This document shows positions 36,760-48,135 of a stretch of 64,000 nucleotides of DNA, one piece after another (the first letter of the stretch is position 1; each line of letters opens with the position of its first letter). Under the pieces are notes generated by a model. It did not search any database. It was not told the origin of the DNA and was given only the letters and a program-made list of their open reading frames with translations. The DNA comes from Diadophis punctatus similis (taxonomy: Eukaryota; Chordata; Lepidosauria; Squamata; Dipsadidae), in contig JALIGW010000005.1 in assembly GCA_023053685.1 (NCBI GenBank), positions 28,198,501 to 28,262,500 on the forward strand. The letters run 5' to 3'. The translations under genes were made by a program, and so were the position numbers.

Positions 36760-36965
36760 CAGTGGTTCCCAACCTTTTTTTGGCCATGCCCCACCTAAGC
36801 ATCTCTAAAATCCTGATGCCCCCCCCCCCCGGTGACATATAATTCTTACTATTGAGTCCTTCGGGAGTTGGGCGGCATATAAGAACACCATAATAAATAA
36901 ATAAACAAATAAACAAATAAACAAATAAACAAATAAACAAATAAACAAATAAACAAATAAACAAA

Positions 36966-36996
<31 letters not shown>

Positions 36997-37082
36997 ACTT
37001 GGTTTAAACAAGGTTCCAATTGCCCCCATTAAAAATCAAATTGTCTTCCTGTGGGGCTTAGGCCCCACATTGGGAACCACTG
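36760..37082. mobile_element. hAT-type MITE carrying a nested tail and microsatellite
   Basis: Ends CAGTGGTTCCCAACC and GGGAACCACTG. Perfect 8-bp target duplication CCTTAGAG at 36752-36759 and 37083-37090. Inside, 36855-36890 is a LINE/SINE tail (CTTCGGGAGTTGGGCGGCAT) running into a tetranucleotide array. Confidence 0.92.
36891..36998. repeat. (AAAT/AAAC)n microsatellite
   Basis: Alternating AAATAAAC units followed by pure AAAT, seeded at the end of the LINE/SINE tail inside the MITE. Confidence 0.96.
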
Positions 37083-37090
37083 CCTTAGAG

Positions 37091-37599
37091 GAATGGTCAG
37101 TAACCTGAAGTAAAAATACTTTCCAAAAGTTCATTTTGGAAATTTTCTAAAGTACTGAGTATTACCAACTGTGTGATGCTGGAACAGCATTATTATTGTT
37201 TGCTTTATTTGGTCTCTGATGAATTTTGGCCTATGAAATAGCTTTTTTCAATATATCAGACAATGTCCAACACATTTGGATAGGAGGAAAAAAAGGCTGC
37301 CCGCAGCGAGTCCCTTATCTCAGACCTTCATTGTAATTTCTTTTTGGTGAAAGGCTTTCTCCAGCAAGGACACCTTCTCCATAATATTCCTCCAAAGCCT
37401 TGAGGGTTACAAATAGAAGACTTTTCTGCCAAGCCAACATTCAAAGTACATCAGAAAGGAGAAATGCTGAAGGCATTTGCCCTCTTCACGAAATGAGACA
37501 TGACACTGGCAAGGCATATTTTCTTGTTTAAGAGACTGGCATTGCCTGTATCCTTCAGAACACCAACTGTAAAATAAGCCTCTTTGTTGTTTTTCTTTA
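37091..37599. other. Intronic spacer, nothing recognised
   Basis: Unique-looking; no gene or named repeat. Confidence 0.45.
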
Positions 37600-37607
37600 A
37601 TTTAGAT

Positions 37608-37713
37608 CAGGGGTCCCCCAACTTGGCAACTTTAAGACTTGTGGACTTCAACTTCCAGAATTCTGGGAGTTGAAGTCCACAAGTCTTAAAGTTGCCAAGT
37701 TTGAAAACCTCTG
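37608..37713. mobile_element. Palindromic MITE with perfect target duplication
   Basis: CAGGGGTCCCCCAACTTGGC and its near complement flank a hairpin centred on CCAGAATTCTGG. The 8-bp duplication ATTTAGAT is perfect (37600-37607, 37714-37721), placing the family with hAT-type elements. Confidence 0.92.
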
Positions 37714-37721
37714 ATTTAGAT

Positions 37722-38387
37722 AGTTGCTCTGTTCAATGCCTCATAAAAGCTATACATAGAATACATGAAAATCACAATGGACAGATCAAAAACACCTCTG
37801 AATTATATAATAAGCAGGTTTCAAAACAAACAAAAGGTGAGGTGAGATTAGCTTCAGTGATCACAGGATACAGTATTGTACCTTTGGGGGTAAGAGGCTT
37901 GGATAACAATAATAAATCATTGTTACATTCTGAGTTAATATTGTGTCAGTCTTACAAGCAGTATTTTCATATGGAAGATATATCAAGCTCTTATAGACAT
38001 CCCTTAAGACAGTTAATGCCACCTGGAGACTGAATTATGAGACTGATGAAGAACCAGAGCAAAAATATCCTGGCCATGGTTTTTGTTTTCAAAAACAAAG
38101 AGCCAGACAAAGAATGATCAAGAAATGTGTTGAGTTCATATATTAGTTATAATGGGGCTTGTTGCTATTGACTTTATGTGATGTGGGAACTCAGTCCTTC
38201 TAGTCTATAAACCATAATTTATGGATTAGAGTGATGTGGAAACTCTATTATAGCTTATTTAACAACCTTGCCTCAACAATTGTGGTTTCCAGCTGATTTT
38301 TTCCACCAGTACAATTCGAAGAACAAGCAGCCCTGGAGTTTGGTAATAGAATTTTTAATTCAAAAAGTTGCCAACATCAAAGTCAGT
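37722..38387. other. Intronic spacer, nothing recognised
   Basis: The frame at 37692-38033 is not recognised. No repeat named. Confidence 0.45.
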
Positions 38388-39027
38388 CAATCAGAACAGA
38401 GCTGGAAGGGCCTTGGAGGTCTTCCAGTCCAACCCCCTGCTCATGCAGGAGACCCCAGAGGTGGCACTGTGCATGCGTCGCCATCTTGTTTTCGGCTTTT
38501 AAAAAAATCAAATTTTTCGGCACTGCGCATGTGTGCGCACACTGTGCGCGCACGCACCCATGAGGCGTGGGCACGAGGCGCAGGAGGAAGTGAACCGGCA
38601 ACAAGGTAAGTTAAAACCCACCCCTGGGAGACCCTATACCATTTCAGACAAGTGGCTGTCCAGTCTCTTCTTAAAAACCTCCAGTGATGAAGCACCCACA
38701 ACTTCTGAAGGCAAGCTGTTCCACTGGTTAATTGTTCTCACTGTTAGGAAGTTTCTCCTTAATTCCAGGTTGCTTCTCTCCTTGATTAGTTCCCATCCCT
38801 TGTTTCTTGTCTTGCCTTCTCTGGTGCTTTGGAAAATAAGTTGTCCCCCTCTTCTTTGTGGCAGCCCCTCAAATATTGGATCACTGATACATGTTACCCC
38901 TAGTCCTTCTTTTCTCAAGACTAGCCATACTCAATTCCTGCAACTGTTCTTCATATGTTTTTGTCTCCAGGCCCTTAATCATCTTAGTTGCCCTTCTTTG
39001 TACTTTTTCCAAAGTCTCACTTTCCAA
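38388..39027 (-). pseudogene. CR1 LINE 3' part, split by a MITE
   Basis: Minus-strand translation shows RRATKMIKGLETKTYEEQLQ near 38960-39020, ELRRNFLTVRTINQWNSLPS near 38715-38775 and VFKKRLDSHL near 38640-38680. This is the conserved C-terminal tail of CR1 ORF2. The 3' untranslated end (GACTGGAAGACCTCCAAGG) is at about 38410-38430. The MITE at 38456-38626 is inserted in the 3' region. 5'-truncated. Confidence 0.88.
38456..38626. mobile_element. hAT-type MITE, 'GGTGGGTTC' family, nested in CR1
   Basis: Starts CAGAGGTGGCACTG, ends AAACCCACCCCTG. Perfect 8-bp target duplication GGAGACCC at 38448-38455 and 38627-38634; removing one copy restores the CR1 sequence. Contains AAG|GTAAGT on the plus strand at 38603-38611. 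Confidence 0.94.
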
Positions 39028-39536
39028 AGTAAGTGTGATCATGTATCTTCTCCTTAATTTCCTTGAACTACAAAATCCTGCTGCTAAATTAAGAGGCATA
39101 ATTCCAAAAATACTGCCTTGGAAAATAGTATTTTTCACAAAACTGTGAATACTATATATGGCAAATACCAGGATTGGAGCAGCCAGAATTTTGCTACATA
39201 CCGGTATTGTCACGCAATGATTTTATTGCCTGTTATATGTATATGCAGGGAGCTGCATCCCTATTCATTATAATGGTTTATTCCTGAGCACGTAATTGAT
39301 GTGTTCTTGTACGCATGTGTGCATTCCTTTTTCATTCTCTCCTTCTGTTCCTGGCTTCCATTGAAGCAAGACCTACTTTTATATCAGAGATGTAGATAAT
39401 GAAGATTTATTGTTTTTGTACCGAAATAAACATTTTTACTTAGACCTTAAACTGCGGTTTCTTTTCTAATGTCTGATGTCCAGGAAAAGATCAAACTTCT
39501 CCTTTGTGAGATTAATTATCGCCTCTGTCAGGTATG
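39028..39536. other. Intronic spacer, nothing recognised
   Basis: No named repeat; no gene. Confidence 0.45.
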
Positions 39537-39649
39537 TTAAATATAAATGTCCTGAAACTGAAATTAAAAGATAGCTTCTTCTAAATGGTTTTAATCACCT
39601 CATCCCTATTCTATATTGCAAAAGTTTTCATTATTTATGCCATGCAATA

Positions 39650-39767
39650 AAATAAACAAACAAACAAACAAATAAATAAATGCATACATAGATAGATACA
39701 TACATACATACATAGATACATACATACATACATACATACATACATACATACATACATACATACATAC
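39650..39767. repeat. (AAAC)n(AAAT)n(TACA)n microsatellite
   Basis: AAAC and AAAT units are followed by TACA/TAGA repeats. The array continues after the MITE to about 39950. It sits inside the insertion unique to duplicate copy A. Confidence 0.95.
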
Positions 39768-39916
39768 CAGCAGTGGGTTGCTTCTGGTTCTCCGAACTGG
39801 TAGCGGCGGTGGCGGGAGGCTCTGCCCACCCGCCTGGGACGCTTCTGCGCATGCACAGAAGCAGCACATGAACACAACCGTGAACCGGTAGCAAAACCAT
39901 TTAGAACCTACTACTG
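39768..39916. mobile_element. hAT-type MITE, 'GGTGGGTTC' family, inside a microsatellite
   Basis: CAGCAGTGGGTTGCTTCTGG at the left, TTTAGAACCTACTACTG at the right. Flanks ATACATAC on both sides, although the TACA array makes this duplication uninformative. It has an NRF1-like TGCGCATGCACA with one mismatch. Confidence 0.85.
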
Positions 39917-40361
39917 ATACATACATTCATACAATACATGCATGCATGGATGCAAAAGTGATGGATATTATACCATAACAAATTCAGAAGCACCACATTG
40001 CGGGGGGAATAATACTTTTATACAGTTGAAAATTCCTTCCAGAATGGATAAGCTTTTTAAAAATTATTTCTTAGCTCCAAATCGCAGGAAACAAAAACTT
40101 AATTCTTTGGCTTGAAGGAGGTAACACAAAAAGGAGTCAAGTAAATATCTTGGATCCACCAGTTTCCATATATATAGAGCAGTGTATCTGGACCAAAAAT
40201 AAGGTCATCTATTTCTATATAATATGATTCTTTATGTTAAAGACCAAACCTTGCTATTAACACAGAACACTTAGGGAATCTGCCCAAATAGATAATAGAC
40301 AGGACTGGAATTCAACACCGGTGACCTATAAAGACTACTATGTCTGGATTTGGTAGTCTCA

Positions 40362-41329
40362 AGACAAGTCATATTTTATCCCAGAACTATCTAACATAAC
40401 CTTTTCCATCATTTAAAAAGGATGGTTTAGAAGTGAGATTCTGTCAGAGAACTGGCCCTTACAGAAATCCAAAATGAAGAAGCTCCCATTTTATATGCAG
40501 AAGCTCTTAAGTGTAACCACTACCTAATGCACCACATACTATACATAAGGAGAAAATCATTCAAATTTCCTCAGAGAGCTCCTGCTAATCAGAGAGAAAC
40601 ATTTATATTGGGCTACTAGATAAATATAGTCTGAGGCAGTTTCCAGTGTTCCCAGCCAGACTCTGGAAGGATGCCAGTTGCATAGCAAGAATCAACTGTC
40701 CTGTAAAGCCAGGACATGAGTACAAATTATTTGCCTTCTAAAAAAGAGGAAGCAGGCCAAAGGTTGCAAATCTGGTTTGACACCTGAATAACCCCTGCAG
40801 CAGGCAGTGGTGATGCCAGCTCTGAGTAATCACACCACACTGCTTTTGATCAAAAAGCTGTAATGCTTTCCTTTACACTTCTGAAAATGCTAGAGCAGTG
40901 AATCGTAGAGATATAGCCTCATAAGTCATGCATGCACAGGAAAAAAGATTCTTCCGTCTATTTAAAAAAAAACAAACTCTAGAAATTCCACGAGACTTAA
41001 ATATTTGTTGGTTCGAGCAGTTGTCATTTTTACCGCATTCTTTAGATCACTCCGTAATGAAAAGAATGACTTTAATTAGTTCCAGTTGTTCACGCATCAG
41101 TAGACTTTTCCACATGGACAGAGGGTGTTTTGCAGCTGTAAAGCTTGTTGGCTAATTGCTTGTGTTCTGTTTGTGTGCAAAACAGATAAAACCAAATTTA
41201 GAAAGAGTTGCCACCACATTAGATAAGAACAGACATATTTTCAATCAGCTGCTGTTCCTGTTTAGCCTTTTCGGAATGAAGTGGTAAAGCCACAGGATTC
41301 ATGTATTGTACAACGGTTGCATGACAAGT
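40362..41329. other. Spacer between duplicate copies, nothing recognised
   Basis: No gene or named repeat. Confidence 0.45.
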
Positions 41330-42140
41330 AACGTCTCCACCCCCATAATTTAGGTTACACAGGAATATTTTAATGAATGAAACACACACAGACAAAGCTT
41401 CAAAATGGGTTCTTTTGTTAACTGTATTTATTTTTTTCACATAATCACCACCACTAGCTACCCTTCTGCCAACAATGAACTAGCTTCTTCAAGCCATCAC
41501 AAACTCACTCCACGTTTTGTCTCTTCAACCAGGTCCTCAAAAGCCTTTCAGTCAAGCAGATGTTCATGAAGGTATTTCTCCAATTTTAGGAAAAGTTGGA
41601 ACTCACATGGCACCAAAGACTGTATGCAACTGAAATACAATGGTTTGGTCTCACTTCGCAATTGTCTCTTGGGTGGATCAGGAAGTACAAGGTCTAGTGT
41701 TGTCATGTTACAGCACACTCTCCCTCTTGTGTTTCCAAATATTGTTTAATCAAAGTTTTTAATGATACAGTGTAGTGCTCTGTGTCAATAGTGGTGCCAG
41801 GTTCAAGGAAATTTATATGAATAATACCATTTGAGTTTTTTAAAAAAACACCCCATAATTCCTGCTACAGGGAAACTAAGCTATGGAACATCTTTTTTTT
41901 CCTTGCAGGTAAAGCTTTGTAATGATATTCCATGCACTGGTGCTTTGTTTCTGGATCAAAATGATGAACCCCTGTTTCATCAGCTGTCAAAATGACAAGC
42001 TGTCACACAATGGTGGTGTGAAGAAATTACCTTTAATCTCATAGCAGGACAACAACTGCTGGCTATTTTCAATTCTTGAAGTTTTCATTCCTGCCATTGG
42101 CATGTGACAACTCCTTCTTGTACAGACCTTCCAATATTGA
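41330..42140 (-). pseudogene. mariner transposase remnant
   Basis: Broken minus-strand frames read SQQLLSCYEIKGN (about 42030-42070), ADETGVHHFDPETK (about 41945-41985, the conserved region with the first catalytic Asp of the D,D34D triad), TIDTEHYTVSLKTL-like residues, and SLVPCEFQLFLKLEKYLHEH (about 41565-41625, including the P-C-[DE]-F motif). Many stops and frameshifts. The third catalytic position reads Glu in PCEF rather than Asp. Clear terminal repeats were not found, so the limits are approximate. Confidence 0.8.
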
Positions 42141-42171
42141 AGAACATCATTAAAGTGACATGCAGATTTTA

Positions 42172-42300
42172 TTTATTTGTTTCCTACCTTTTAAATTTTA
42201 TAAATAACTCAGCATGGTGAGCATACCCAATATTCCTTTCTCCTCCTATTTAACCCAAAAGAGCTGTGAGGTGAGTTGGGCTCAAAGAGACTGACTGGCA
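42172..42300 (-). mobile_element. Squamate SINE tail fragment
   Basis: Plus strand 'TTATAAATAACTCAGCATGG', 'CTCCTCCTATTTAACCC' and 'TGAGGTGAGTTGGGCTCAAA' match the reversed SINE at 10440-11010. 5'-truncated. Confidence 0.75.
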
Positions 42301-42323
42301 AAGCAAGGATTTTGTTGCACACA

Positions 42324-42808
42324 TTAAACATAAATGTACAAGAACTGAAATTAAAGGATAGCATTTTCTAAATGGTTTCAGACACCTAATCCCCATTCTA
42401 TATTGCAAAATGATGGGTATTATATCATAACAAATTTAGAAGCACAACATGGGGGAAAACAGAATATTTCATACAGCTGAATTTTTTTTTCCAGAATGGA
42501 TAAGCATTTTGAAAAATTATTTCTCAGCTCCAAATGGCAGGAAACCAAATTTAGTGTTTGGCTGAAGAAGGTAGCGCAAAAGGGAATCATGTAAATCTCT
42601 TGGATCCACCAGTTTCCATATATAGCGCAGTGTATCTGGACCAAGAGTAAGTTCATCTATTTCTATATAAAATTATTCTTTATGTTAGAGACCAAACCTT
42701 GCTATTAACACAGAACACTCAGGAAGTCTGCCCAAAAAGATGCTAGACAGAACTGGAATCAACACAGATGATCTATAAAGACTACTATGTCTGGATTTGG
42801 TAGTCTCA
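42324..42808 (+). repeat. Duplicated intronic segment, copy B (no insertion)
   Basis: Collinear partner of 39537-40361. At the point where copy A has its ~330-bp insertion, copy B reads straight through (ATTGCAAAATGATGG), so it preserves the empty site. Confidence 0.92.
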
Positions 42809-44990
42809 TGGGATTTTACTTGCTTTATAACCCCTTCAAGCCCAAGAATGCAGCTCTACAGAGATACATGGTTGAAATGGAGTATTTGAAATTCTGCTTT
42901 CCTGCGTAGGTCTGGCTTCCCTTTTAGCCATGCAAAGTCTTGCAGAACCACCATCCAATGAACACACAGCTTTGGAAAACTGCAGCTTTTCTACTTAAAC
43001 CACACAATGGAGTGATGAAACCTTTCTTCAGAAAACAGGAGCACTAGATCGCAAATGTCTTCCCCCCTAGCTTAGGACCACAGGCAAGGAAAGTTGCAGA
43101 TAAAGCCCAGGCAAGAACTAAATGTATTTCAATTCTGTTTACTTATAATAAACCATATTATGGTTATTCTTTCATCATGTATTCTATTATTTTCTCTTCA
43201 GCTAAATCAAATATTTTGTTAAAAGTTCTTGGCTGAAAAGGTCAGGAATCCATATCCATGGATTTTGGTGTTAAGTGGCCCTATGGCTGCAAGCCTTGTG
43301 CCACATGATAAACATTATACACAACACTCCAATTCATTTTCACTTCTTATGGAGAAGTATAGATAAATAAAGACTGTTGAGAGCCTCTGATGATTAAGTA
43401 CAACATATGCTTTCAGGACTTACAGTCCTCTTCTTCAAATAATAGCAAAAGACTTGTGAGGTTATCCTTCTGAAATATAGTCAAAATACAAAGTTTTAAA
43501 AATATTTTAACTAGAAAAGTTTATTATAAACAAGCTTGCTGAGTCTGTGTCAAATCATTCATATTGTTATTTTATTTTTTATTCCTTATGTTATTGACTC
43601 TACATCAATATTTATTTGGGATTTTGGATCCAGTTATTGGAGAATTAGCAGTTGGATAGTTGCATAGACGTGACTACATTACATGCATTTCACCCCTTAT
43701 ATTACATCATGGATAGGATATTTGTACACACTGTACAATCACTTGATACTTAAGCTAATAGAACTTAACATGTGAACAGATATCAGCTTTTGACAAATGA
43801 AGACAAATAAACTTGACAGTTTAAGTACAAGAAGACTGATCTCATGTCTTTCCCATTAGATGAAGTTTAAAACCATTCTACTAAAGCTGTATTCAGTTTC
43901 AGAAACTGTAATGGAAACTGCTTTCAATTTCTTCAGTTATTGAGAGTAAACACTGCCAATAATGACTACTCACAGCTTACATTCCAGAAAACACTTGTAA
44001 AGTTTATTGTTAAACATAATGACCAGGCTTACAAATTGCATTGGGTCATGTTTTATTTAATTATGGCTTGAGAAGAAAGCACAAGGACTAGAGATTCATA
44101 TGCATCAAACCATAAACTCTGGCAGACAAATCACAATGGCTGAATTCACAGGTCATGCTAAGCAAAAATGTACATTTTGGTTGAGCAAAGGAGTAGACAA
44201 CAGTTTTCAACTTGCGGACCGTATTTTTGTTTCTTGTTTCTTCCTGCTTCTGAGCCATAAGGGGTGTGGCTGGTCGTATGTCACCGTAATAGACACAGTA
44301 TGATCAAAATGTCTCAATTTTGTCCCATAATTCATCCAAAACAAGAACCCCAAAAAGCTGACCCTAATCTATTATGAGATGTCCTGGGATCTGCCAGTGG
44401 CATGCAGATAGGATCTTCTGTAGTTCATGGATTGCCTGCCCAACTTAAAACTGAGAACAGTTACAGAAGGATTTCCAAAATGACGTTTGGACATTAGGAC
44501 ATTGCTATTTCTTTACTGTAACTGTGTTTGAACAATATTTTATAAACTATGCATTTTCTGATAGATCAATAAAGATTAATTATATAAAACACGTTGTTCA
44601 CAATGGGATTAAGTTAAATAGGTTTATTTATTTCAAATTTATGAACTATTTTCTCCAGTTATTTAGCTCTGTATTTAAGCTACTCTACTCTGTATTAAGC
44701 TACTGTATTTAAGCTGGAAGGCAGAAGCAAAAATTGAAAAGATGAATCTTTCCCTCTATTTCATTAATCTTCTAATCTATTTCTCAGAAATAGTCTAAAA
44801 GCTGTGTCAGCACTACAGCACTCATTTTTCAAACCCGATGGCCTCTAAACAAGCGGTTATCTTGAGTGTCTACACAAGTGCATTTTAGAACACTGGGACT
44901 TCTAAAATCTTTTTACATAACTTGGTTTATTCTTCTTAACACCTACAACTGAGCTTTTGTATGTGTGTGTGAAGTACATTATTTTATAGA
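42809..44990. other. Intronic spacer, nothing recognised
   Basis: About 2.2 kb of AT-rich DNA without a named repeat or gene. Confidence 0.45.
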
Positions 44991-45017
44991 TATGTTGAGT
45001 GATTCCCCCCCCCCCGC

Positions 45018-45250
45018 TTATATGTTAGTTTTGAATCTTAGCGACCACACAGGTAGACGTCTATGGAGATTCTCAGTCGTCCAGGTATGGTTGAAAGAAA
45101 GCACCTTTGGGACATAGTGGTAGACTCTTTCCAGGATGATTTGGCCCTTCAATAGTGCCCCAATCACTGCTGTAATCAAGTGGATCCACCTTGCCCCTAT
45201 TTGTCGTCTTCCCCCTTTCCCCCCACCTTTTCCAGCATTATAGACTTTTC
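45018..45250. mobile_element. RTE/Bov-B-like LINE or SINE tail fragment
   Basis: 'GAATCTTAGCGACCACACAG', 'TTTCCAGGATGATTTGGCCC', 'CAAGTGGATCCACCTTGCCC' and 'TTCCAGCATTATAGACTTTT' are landmarks of RTE/Bov-B-derived 3' regions used by squamate SINEs. A ~65-bp segment (45060-45122) interrupts it between copies of GTAGAC. Confidence 0.55.
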
Positions 45251-45446
45251 TTGATTCTGAGTTATTGATATACTGTCTTTACAATAATTTGAGCCTGGGC
45301 ACTTATTTCTCAAATGATAATTCTGAATTGATTTCTTCTATCAATTACTTTTTTTTCTTTGATATCTCAAATACCGAATAGCTTTTCTTAAAGCTAACGT
45401 TCATAGAATTAGGCAGTTCCTAATTGGGTTGCAAAAACCCAGACAA

Positions 45447-45458
45447 CCACTAGATGGG
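45447..45458. promoter_or_regulatory. Candidate CTCF core motif
   Basis: CCACTAGATGGG matches the core CCASYAGRKGGC at 11 of 12 positions. Motif match only. Confidence 0.25.
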
Positions 45459-45911
45459 AGCAAAAAGTTATTTTTTTTCTGCATCTCTTTGCTGATTTTC
45501 AGTGATGAGCCAGATTTTTGCTGGCCAGGTATGATATGGCTACATAGCATTTCAGATAATATTTAGCTGCAAATGCAGGAGCTTGTGATAAAAGCATTTT
45601 GCTTTAAATTCTGATAGATAAGGCCAAGTTGCTGAAAAATAAGATGATTAAGACTTTGTTTTTATAGTAGTGTTCGTAATGCAGTTTGGAGTTAATGTGT
45701 GTTTGAAAAATTAATTAGCTTACTCATGCATGTTTTTCAAAACTTAACAATAGAAACATGGGCAGCAGATTTGTCCACGTAATTGGTTGATGTTGCTATT
45801 ATCTACACTGACCAGCAGCCAATCTCAAAAATGTCAGGCAAGAATATGCACAGCTCTCCTTGGAAGCATCACAAAGTGAATCTAGGGCTTTCTACACGCT
45901 ATATATATGCT

Positions 45912-46042
<131 letters not shown>

Positions 46043-46099
46043 CACACACTATTACGGTATATCTGTTTTGACGTCTAATGTACCAACTAAATAATGGCT

Positions 46100-47510
46100 G
46101 AAATATATATCTAAATGTATGTAGCAGGGAAAGAAACAAGTTAAATATTTTACAAGGTGTAAAAGAAAGAGGAGGATTGAATTTACTTGATTTGAAACTA
46201 TACTTTGCAGCTTATGGGTTAGTTTGGATGGTCGAATAGATACTGATGAGAAATAGAAAGCTTTAGGAGCTAGAAGGACTTGACTTAAGGGTGACATGGA
46301 TCTTTATGTTATGACAAACTAAACCCTAGTTTTAATGTAACTTTAAAAATAGCATTTAGCATTTGGATTTATATACCACTTTACAGCCCTCTCTAAGCAG
46401 TTTACAGAGTCAGCTTATTGCCCCCAACATTCTGGGTCCTCATTTTATCGATCTCGGAAGGATGGACGGCTGAGTCAAACTTGAGCCTGGTGAGACTCGA
46501 ACTGCCGAACTGCTGGCCTACAATACTGCATTCTAACCACTGCGCCACCATGGTTCTTGAGTTAGAGTGCCATATTGACAATATGGAATAGGTATAAATC
46601 TTGGTTGTGCCCAAACATACCTTTGTGACGCTCAGCACAAGAAGCATTTTATAGAGGAGAAATGATAAGCAAACATAAATGATTAACTAACTCTGATATA
46701 CCAGAATATTGCCAGAAGAATGTAAAATAAAATCAAGAGAAGAGTTGGCAGCAGAAGGATACACATGTCAATGGTTTCTTAATGTACTGTTATCAGAAAA
46801 GTTTGAAGTAGGTAAAATAATTTTTGATATTCAACTATATAAAATTGAACTTGAAACAGAATTGTGTACAGATGATGAATGTGTTGACAAAATGTATCAA
46901 TTTTTATTGAAATTTGAAACAGAAGAACAAGTATGAAAATGGGCTAATTTTTTTCTTAGAATATACAAATGGAATAGTGGGAAAATACGTGGTTGAAAAA
47001 CTGAAATATATACATGGTTATATTTTTTAAAGATAATTTTTATAAAATTATGTATTGGTGGTATATATCACTGAAAAATTGTGTAGAATATATAAGGCAC
47101 AAATTTATGCTGGAAATTTAATCAACAAGAGGGGACATTTTATTATGGTGGCTGGAGGCACAAAAAAGGTAAAATATAGATGATTTTAAAGACTGATCAA
47201 TAAACAGTTGGAATAAAATAATGGAACTTTCTTTTTATATATGATAACTGCAGTGACATTATTATATGCACAAAAGTGGAAAGATTCAATTTTAGATACA
47301 ATATAGGAATGGATTATGAAGATAGCCAAATTGACAGCTTTGTTAAAGAAAATATATTGCCTAAGCTTATAACTGAGTGTAAACCTTATTGATTTTTTAC
47401 ATGAAACCAGAAAAAAAAATTAAAGTATGCTATATGGTTCTGATGATTAAAAGAAATAATTATAGAAAAATATAAGTAATGTTATAACCATAGAGCAAAA
47501 GGTTAATTAT
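46100..47510 (+). pseudogene. L1 LINE remnant, ORF2 C-terminus, split by a SINE
   Basis: Plus-strand frames resemble L1 ORF2: GGLNLLDLKLYFAAYGLVW at 46171-46227, KIKSREELAAEGY near 46730-46768 within a still-open 75-codon frame (46709-46936), NFYKIMYWWY-like residues near 47030-47060, and EWIMKIAKLTALLKK near 47312-47355. Stops and frameshifts occur elsewhere. A reversed SINE interrupts it at 46350-46562. Confidence 0.8.
46350..46562 (-). mobile_element. tRNA-derived SINE with L2/CR1-like tail, nested in L1
   Basis: Reverse complement of the family at 4145-4386: on the minus strand 'GGTGGCGCAGTGGTTAGAAT', 'AGTTCGAGTCTCACCAGG', 'AAAATGAGGACCCAGAATGT', 'GTAAACTGCTTAGAGAGGGC' and 'AAGTGGTATATAAATCC'. 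The B box (GTTCGAGTC) is well preserved. Confidence 0.85.
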
Positions 47511-47756
47511 CATTTGTACTTATAACTGTTGTAAAAGAAAATTAAAAATAACTTATTTAGATTTTCTTTCTCTTTTTTCTGCATTTTTGGCTTCGTCTTT
47601 TTCTTTTTCTTTTATTCCCTTCTCTTTATGTTAGTTCTAGTTACAGTAATTTTAGTTTTTGTCTTACTTTTTTTATACTCTGTGTGTGTACAAAAAATAC
47701 AAAAAATACACACATACAGATGCAATTGTTATATTTTTCTGTCTATATATACTGTG

Positions 47757-48127
47757 CAGGGGCGGGTTGTTTACTTACCGATACCGGTGCGCTCCCCGTG
47801 CATCTCCGCATGTTGTGTGTGTACACGCGCGCTATGCACGCGCGCCCCCCTCGCGCAATTTTGGTGAGATTTTGCTTCTGCGCATGCACGGAAGCAAATT
47901 TTCACTGAAATCTCGCACACATGCGCGTCCCCTCACGAAATTTTGGTGAGATTTGGCTTCCACGCATGCGCAGAAGCAAAAAAGCTGAAAAAAAATCTTT
48001 AAAAAAGATGGCGACGCGCGCGATTGTCCGGTGAAGATGGCACCGGAGCAGTCGCACGCAAATTGTGTAATCGGCAGGTCCCTACTGGAGCTGCGCACTG
48101 GACCGCACCGGTAGGAACCCACCCCTG
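47757..48127. mobile_element. hAT-type MITE, 'GGTGGGTTC' family, longest copy
   Basis: Starts CAGGGGCGGGTTG, ends TAGGAACCCACCCCTG. Perfect 8-bp target duplication ATACTGTG at 47749-47756 and 48128-48135. The GC-rich interior holds a near-duplicated 'AATTTTGGTGAGATTT' block (about 47857 and 47938). One GTAAGT donor reads in GRK5 sense near 47778-47773. Confidence 0.93.
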
Positions 48128-48135
48128 ATACTGTG

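Larger units (their letters stand above)
39537..40361 (+). repeat. Duplicated intronic segment, copy A (with insertion)
   Basis: Matches 42324-42808 in the same orientation from 'ATAAATGTCCTGAAACTGAA' through 'CTTGGATCCACCAGTTTCCA', 'CCAAACCTTGCTATTAACAC' and 'TATGTCTGGATTTGGTAGTC'. Copy A carries an extra ~330 bp (39625-39958) flanked by TGCAAAAG, absent from copy B. Confidence 0.92.
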
